A DNA stretch of 64,000 nucleotides from an uncultured Piscinibacter sp. GTDB taxonomy: Bacteria > Pseudomonadota > Gammaproteobacteria > Burkholderiales > Burkholderiaceae_C. The stretch covers positions 620,001 to 684,000 of the forward strand of contig NZ_CALFYO010000020.1 of NCBI RefSeq assembly GCF_937952055.1, read 5' to 3'. The notes beneath the pieces were generated by a model. That model was not told where the DNA came from. It ran no database searches and saw only the letters and a list, made by a program, of their open reading frames with translations. Both the position numbers and the translations under genes were made by a program. This document shows positions 58,007 to 64,000 of this stretch, piece by piece. Every line of letters starts with the position of its first letter. The first letter of the stretch is position 1.

Positions 58007-59167
58007 TCAAGCCTCCTTGAGCAGGTCACGCCCGATGATCAGCTGCTGCACCTCGGTGGCGCCCTCGTAGATGCGCAGCGAGCGGATCTCGCGGTAGAGC
58101 GACTCGACGACGTTGCCGCTGACCACGCCCTGGCCGCCCCACAGCTGCACCGCCGCGTCGATCACCTGCTGCGCGCCCTCGGTGGCGGCCATCTTGGCCA
58201 TCGCCGCTTCGCGCGTCACCGTGCGGCCCTGGTCGCGCTGCCAGGCCGCGCGGTAGGTCAGCAGCGCCGCGCCGTCGATGATGGTGGCCATCTGCGCCAG
58301 CTTCGCCTGGGTGAGCTGGAAGTCGGCCAGGCGCTGGCCGAACATGCTGCGCGTCTTCGCGCGCTCCAGCCCTTCGTGCAGCGCACGCCGGCCGAAGCCC
58401 AGCGCCGCGGCGGCCACCGAGGTGCGGAACACGTCGAGCGTGCGCATGGCGATCTTGAAGCCTTCACCGGGCGCACCGATGCGTTGCGACTTCGGCACGC
58501 GGCAGGCGTCGAAGCGCAACCGCGCCAGCGGATGCGGTGCGATGACGTCGATGCGCTGCGCGATCTCGAAGCCCTTCGTGCCGGCGTCGACGATGAAGGC
58601 GGAGATGCCGCGCGATCCGGGTGCTTCGCCGGTCCTCGCGAACACCACGTAGAAATCGGCGATGCCGCCGTTGCTGATCCAGGTCTTCTCGCCGTCGATG
58701 ACGTAGGCGTCGCCGTCGTCGTGGGCGTTGCAGAGCAACGCCGCGACGTCGGAGCCGGCGCCCGGCTCGGACAGCGCGAACGCCGCCAGCGCCCGGCCCT
58801 CGGCCACGCGCGGCAGGTAGCGTGCGCGCTGCTGCGGCGTGCCGGCCAGCGAGATTGCGCCAGAGCCGAGGCCCTGCATCGCGAAGGCGAAGTCGGCCAG
58901 TCCGTGGTGCCAGGCCAGCGTCTCGCGCAGCAGGCAGATCGCGCGCGTGTCGATGGCCTCGGCCGCGCCGCCGTAGGCCGCGCCGGCCACGGCATGGCGC
59001 AGCCAGCCCGCCTCGCCGAGCTCCTGCACCAGGGCACGGCACTGCGCGTCGACGTCGGGCCCGTGGTCGCCTGCGTGCAGGTGGCGCGCAGCCCAGGCGC
59101 CGAGCTCGCCCGCCAGGCTGCGGTGCTGCGTCTCGAAGAAGGGCCAGTCGAGATGGTCGGTCTTCAT
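58007..59167 (-). CDS. Acyl-CoA dehydrogenase (aminobenzoyl-CoA operon)
   Basis: 386 residues from ATG 59167. Typical blocks: FALSEPGAGSDVAALLC (FAD loop), GEKTWISNGGIADFYVVFA, ALERAKTRSMFGQRLADFQLTQAKLA and the C-terminal LRIYEGATEVQQLIIGRDLL with catalytic Glu in YEGAT. It should oxidise a CoA-bound ring or ring-opened acid at C2-C3, feeding electrons to ETF. It is packed between the enoyl-CoA hydratase and the ligase with 1-bp gaps. Confidence 0.9.
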   Translation of the reverse strand: MKTDHLDWPFFETQHRSLAGELGAWAARHLHAGDHGPDVDAQCRALVQELGEAGWLRHAVAGAAYGGAAEAIDTRAICLLRETLAWHHGLADFAFAMQGLGSGAISLAGTPQQRARYLPRVAEGRALAAFALSEPGAGSDVAALLCNAHDDGDAYVIDGEKTWISNGGIADFYVVFARTGEAPGSRGISAFIVDAGTKGFEIAQRIDVIAPHPLARLRFDACRVPKSQRIGAPGEGFKIAMRTLDVFRTSVAAAALGFGRRALHEGLERAKTRSMFGQRLADFQLTQAKLAQMATIIDGAALLTYRAAWQRDQGRTVTREAAMAKMAATEGAQQVIDAAVQLWGGQGVVSGNVVESLYREIRSLRIYEGATEVQQLIIGRDLLKEA

Positions 59168-59168
59168 G

Positions 59169-60020
59169 TCAGTCGCCCTCGAACTGCGGCTTGCCCTTGG
59201 CGACAAAGGCGTGGTACGCACGCTGGAAGTCCTGCGTCATCATGCAGATCGCCTGCGCCTGCGCCTCGGCCTCGATCGCCTCGTCGACGCCCATGGCCCA
59301 CTCCTGGTGCAGCATGCGCTTGGTCATCGCGTGGCCGAAGCCGGGGCCGGCGGCGAGTTCGGCGGCCCAGTCCAGCACCTCGGCGCCCAGCGCGTCCGGC
59401 TCGGCAAGCCGGTTGTAGAAGCCCCAGGCCAGGGCCTCGTCGCCGGGCAGCGCGCGGCCGGTGAAGAGCAGTTCCGAGGCACGCCCCTGGCCGACGATGC
59501 GCGGCAGGATGCTGCACGCGCCCATGTCGCAGCCGGCCAGGCCGACGCGCGTGAACAGGAAGGCCACCTTGCTGCGCGCCGTGCCGACGCGCAGGTCGGA
59601 GGCCATCGCAACGATCGCACCGGCGCCGGCGCACACGCCATCGACCGCCGCCACGATCGGCTGCCCGCAGGCGCGCATCGCCTTGACCAGGTCGCCCGTC
59701 ATGCGCGTGAAGGTCAGCAGGTCCGGCATGGGCATCGCGATCAGCGGGCCGATGATCTCGTGCACGTCGCCGCCGGAGCAGAAGTTGCCACCTTCGCCCT
59801 GCACCACCACGGCACGCACGTCGTCGGCGCAGGCGAGCGTGCGGAACAGGTCGCGCAGTTCGGCGTAGGAGTCGAAGGTCAGCGGGTTCTTGCGCTCGGG
59901 CCGGTTGAGCGTGATGACGCCGACGCGGCGTTCCACGCGCCATCCGAAGTGCTGCGGCCGCAAGTCGGCCGCCGTGCGGCGGTTGCCGCCGGCGAGATGA
60001 GGGTCCATGGCGCGCGTCAT
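59169..60020 (-). CDS. Enoyl-CoA hydratase/isomerase family protein
   Basis: 283 residues; its ATG overlaps the MarR stop (ATGA). Crotonase blocks are VGVITLNRPERKNPLTFDSYAEL, FCSGGDVHEI (oxyanion-hole loop), PIVAAVDGVCAGAGAIVAMASDLRV and a FLFTRVGLAGCDMGACSILPRIVGQGRA segment where the catalytic Glu of hydratases is replaced by Cys or Asp-Met-Gly, so it may be an isomerase or ring hydrolase. It acts on a CoA ester in the same pathway. Confidence 0.88.
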   Translation of the reverse strand: MTRAMDPHLAGGNRRTAADLRPQHFGWRVERRVGVITLNRPERKNPLTFDSYAELRDLFRTLACADDVRAVVVQGEGGNFCSGGDVHEIIGPLIAMPMPDLLTFTRMTGDLVKAMRACGQPIVAAVDGVCAGAGAIVAMASDLRVGTARSKVAFLFTRVGLAGCDMGACSILPRIVGQGRASELLFTGRALPGDEALAWGFYNRLAEPDALGAEVLDWAAELAAGPGFGHAMTKRMLHQEWAMGVDEAIEAEAQAQAICMMTQDFQRAYHAFVAKGKPQFEGD

Positions 60021-60544
60021 GCGCTCTCCTTGCGTTTGATCCGGGTTGCCTGCGGCGCTTCCAGCGTCGCCAGGTGCAGCTTCAGCGTGGCGAGCAGGCC
60101 GTGCACCTGCGTCTTCTGCGCCGGCGTCCAGCCGTCGAAGAGCTCGATGACCCAGGCCTCGTGCACCGTCGCCATGCGGCGGAACTGGCGGCGGCCGGCG
60201 GCGGTGAGTCGCACCTGGAACGCGCGGCGGTCGGTCGGGTGGGCGGCGCGCACGACCAGGCCTTCCGCTTCCAGCTGGTCGACGATGCCGGTGACGTTCC
60301 CGCCCGTGACCATCATCCGTGCCGACAGCTCACCCATGCTCAGGCCCTCGGGCTCGCGATCGAGCTGAGCCAGCAGGTCGAAGCGCGGCAGCGTGGTGCC
60401 GAACTCGCTGCGCAGGCGCTGGCGGATCACGTTCTCGACGCGGGTGGTGCAGGCGAGCAGGCGCAGCCAGAGCTTGAGCGCCTGGTGATGGTCGTCGACG
60501 ACGCGCGATTCGACGTCGGCCACGCCGAGCGGGGAGGACGCCAT
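60017..60544 (-). CDS. MarR-family regulator of the aminobenzoyl-CoA operon
   Basis: 175 residues. Winged-helix blocks: LPRFDLLAQLDREPEGLSMGELSARMMVTGGNVTGIVDQLEAEGLVVRAAHPTDRRAFQVRLTAAG. It lies 2 bp after the stop of the monooxygenase/reductase and overlaps the hydratase gene. A member of the operon itself, it is probably an autoregulator responding to an aromatic or CoA ligand, as seen for MarR proteins controlling hydroxycinnamate and benzoyl-CoA genes. Candidate site: the dyad at 62937-62948. Confidence 0.9.
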   Translation of the reverse strand: MASSPLGVADVESRVVDDHHQALKLWLRLLACTTRVENVIRQRLRSEFGTTLPRFDLLAQLDREPEGLSMGELSARMMVTGGNVTGIVDQLEAEGLVVRAAHPTDRRAFQVRLTAAGRRQFRRMATVHEAWVIELFDGWTPAQKTQVHGLLATLKLHLATLEAPQATRIKRKESA

Positions 60545-60546
60545 CC

Positions 60547-62898
<2,352 letters not shown>

Positions 62899-62975
62899 GC
62901 CGTGAGCTCCCTTCGTGTCGGGTTCAACTTTAGGGTTTGATATTTCAAGTGTCAAGCATCTAGAATGTCGGCATC
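62899..62975. promoter_or_regulatory. Back-to-back promoters of kynBU and the aminobenzoyl-CoA operon
   Basis: Minus strand: -35 TTGACA (62955-62950), 17-bp spacer, -10 TAAAGT (62932-62927), then ribosome-binding AAGGGAG (62913-62907). Plus strand: -35 TTGATA (62937-62942), 18-bp spacer, -10 TAGAAT (62961-62966), then ATG at 62976 with no Shine-Dalgarno sequence. The dyad TTGA-TATT-TCAA (62937-62948) covers the plus -35 and sits in the minus spacer, so one regulator could control both directions. Confidence 0.65.
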
Positions 62976-63602
62976 ATGCGTCGACTCTGGGACATCTCCC
63001 CCGCCCTGGGCCCTGCCACGCCAGCCTTTCCCGGCGACCAGGCCTACGAGCAGCGCTGGACGGCGCGCATCGCCCCCGGCTGTCCGGTCAACCTGAGCGC
63101 ACTGACGCTGTCGCCTCACCTCGGCGCGCATGCCGACGCGCCTCTGCACTACGCCGACGGCGCGGCGGCCATCGGCGCCGTGCCGCTGGAGCCCTTCATC
63201 GGCCGTTGCCGCGTGATCCACGCCATCGGCTGCGGTCCGCTGGTGACGCCGCAGCACCTCGCCCACGCCTTGGCGGACCTGCCGCCGCGCGTGCTGGTGC
63301 GCACCTGCGAGCAGGCGCCGACGGCCTGGTCGGAGGCCTTCTCCGCCTACGCGCCGGAGACGATCGATCTGCTGGCCGCGCGGCGCGTGACACTGGTCGG
63401 CATCGACAGCCAGTCGGTCGACCCGGCGACGAGCAAGACGCTGCCCAGCCACCACCGGCTGCTCAAGCACGACCTGCGCGTGCTCGAGAACCTGCTGCTC
63501 GACGACGTCGCGGAAGGCGACTACGAGCTCATCGCGCTGCCGCTGAAGCTGGTGCAGGCCTGTGCCAGCCCGGTGCGCGCCATCCTGAGAGAACTGGCAT
63601 GA
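62976..63602 (+). CDS. kynB: Kynurenine formamidase (arylformamidase)
   Basis: 208 residues starting MRRLWDISPALG, the typical KynB opening. The metal-binding motif is HLGAHADAPLHY (HxGxHxDxPxH), and VTLVGIDSQSVDPATSKTLPSHHRLL follows with the second His. The enzyme hydrolyses N-formyl-L-kynurenine to kynurenine and formate in the cytoplasm, with zinc. The start has no Shine-Dalgarno sequence and is about 3 nt from the predicted transcription start. Confidence 0.95.
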   Translation: MRRLWDISPALGPATPAFPGDQAYEQRWTARIAPGCPVNLSALTLSPHLGAHADAPLHYADGAAAIGAVPLEPFIGRCRVIHAIGCGPLVTPQHLAHALADLPPRVLVRTCEQAPTAWSEAFSAYAPETIDLLAARRVTLVGIDSQSVDPATSKTLPSHHRLLKHDLRVLENLLLDDVAEGDYELIALPLKLVQACASPVRAILRELA

Positions 63603-64000
63603 CCTCCCGACAAGACACCGCAGCGCTGGACGCTCGCGACCCGCTGGCCGCGCTGCGCGCCCAGTTCACTCTGCCCGAGGGGGTGATCTACCTGGACGGC
63701 AACTCGCTCGGCGTGCTGCCCGCCGCCGCCGCGGGACGCGTGCAGCAGGCCGTGGAATCCGAATGGGGCGTCGGCCTCATCCGCAGCTGGAACAGCGCCG
63801 GCTGGGTCGACCTGCCGCAGCGCATCGGCGAGAAGATCGGCCGGCTGATCGGCGCCGAGCCGGGGCAGACGCTGGCCGGCGACTCGACCTCGGTGAACCT
63901 CTACAAGGTGCTCAGCAGCGCGATCGAGATCGTCAAGTCCAGTGACCAGGCGCAGCGCCGGGTGATCGTCTCCGAGCGCAGCAACTTCCCCACCGACCTG
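63599..64000 (+). CDS. kynU: Kynureninase, 5' part (runs off the window)
   Basis: The first 134 codons are present; the gene continues beyond the window. The ATG overlaps the kynB stop (ATGA). N-terminal blocks GVIYLDGNSLGVLPAAA, WGVGLIRSWNSAGWVDLP and AGDSTSVNLYKVLSSAI are typical of bacterial kynureninase, a PLP enzyme that splits kynurenine into anthranilate and alanine. The PLP Lys is outside the window. It is co-transcribed with kynB; a tryptophan dioxygenase gene (kynA) may follow. Confidence 0.95.
   Translation, partial: MTSRQDTAALDARDPLAALRAQFTLPEGVIYLDGNSLGVLPAAAAGRVQQAVESEWGVGLIRSWNSAGWVDLPQRIGEKIGRLIGAEPGQTLAGDSTSVNLYKVLSSAIEIVKSSDQAQRRVIVSERSNFPTDL

Overview
The window is strongly GC-rich, densely coded chromosomal DNA from a Gram-negative bacterium. 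It carries an outer-membrane porin end, TonB-like and OmpA-like envelope proteins, a Bug-type solute-binding protein, PQQ dehydrogenases, the pimC/pimD acyl-CoA dehydrogenase pair and an aerobic 2-aminobenzoyl-CoA pathway. Together these point to a Burkholderiales beta-proteobacterium; this is inferred from gene families, not from a marker gene. I saw no rRNA, tRNA, CRISPR array, insertion sequence, integrase or phage gene. Only one gene-free stretch exceeds 300 bases (2803-3154, the upstream region of a cold-shock gene).

Layout. 1-4578: porin tail, a stand-alone MetE-like methionine synthase, S4 and luciferase-like genes, a secreted small protein, a cold-shock gene with structured leader and strong terminator, and a curA-like reductase. 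4646-16247: a multi-PAS hybrid kinase, oligopeptidase A, an LtaS-like phosphoglycerol transferase, glutathione reductase, a Gfo/Idh oxidoreductase, an SRPBCC protein and a voltage-gated-type K+ channel. 16327-24451: yaeQ, a GNAT protein, prolyl oligopeptidase, a DUF924 protein, an acyl-CoA synthetase, and a hybrid kinase with a helical-repeat partner. 24609-29951: ppnP, a PQQ sugar dehydrogenase, murB and yajQ (divergent, 16 bp apart), a retropepsin-like protease, MFS and MarR genes. 30015-36867: sulfatase/phosphonate monoester hydrolase, Bug protein, pimC-pimD, P1 peptidase, rsuA-type gene. 36830-40175: cytochrome c and a quinoprotein alcohol dehydrogenase carrying the lanthanide-type Asp-x-Asp signature, divergent from an AcoR-like regulator that has no AAA+ domain. 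40201-48570: ribF, then ileS-lspA separated from it by an antisense seven-blade FG-GAP lipoprotein, then ubiB and a DUF2189 protein. 48689-54208: TonB-like protein, a small orphan protein, the yfiR-yfiN-yfiB c-di-GMP module, a quinone reductase, a DUF2007 protein and a DMT transporter.

54212-64000 is the most coherent system. kynB and kynU (plus strand; kynU runs off the end) would turn formylkynurenine into anthranilate. A divergent operon encodes a fused 2-aminobenzoyl-CoA monooxygenase/reductase, a MarR regulator, an enoyl-CoA hydratase, an acyl-CoA dehydrogenase, a benzoate/2-aminobenzoate-type CoA ligase and a RidA protein, possibly followed by a DMT transporter and an atypical SDR. Together they predict tryptophan breakdown through anthranilate and a CoA-bound, dearomatised ring. 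RidA is a candidate for the missing enamine deamination step. The 77-bp gap between the two arms holds back-to-back promoters and a TTGA-N4-TCAA dyad.

A recurring regulatory theme is a TAnnAT-like -10 element 6-9 nt before a start codon with no visible Shine-Dalgarno sequence, twice embedded in a perfect palindrome. This suggests leaderless or near-leaderless transcripts.
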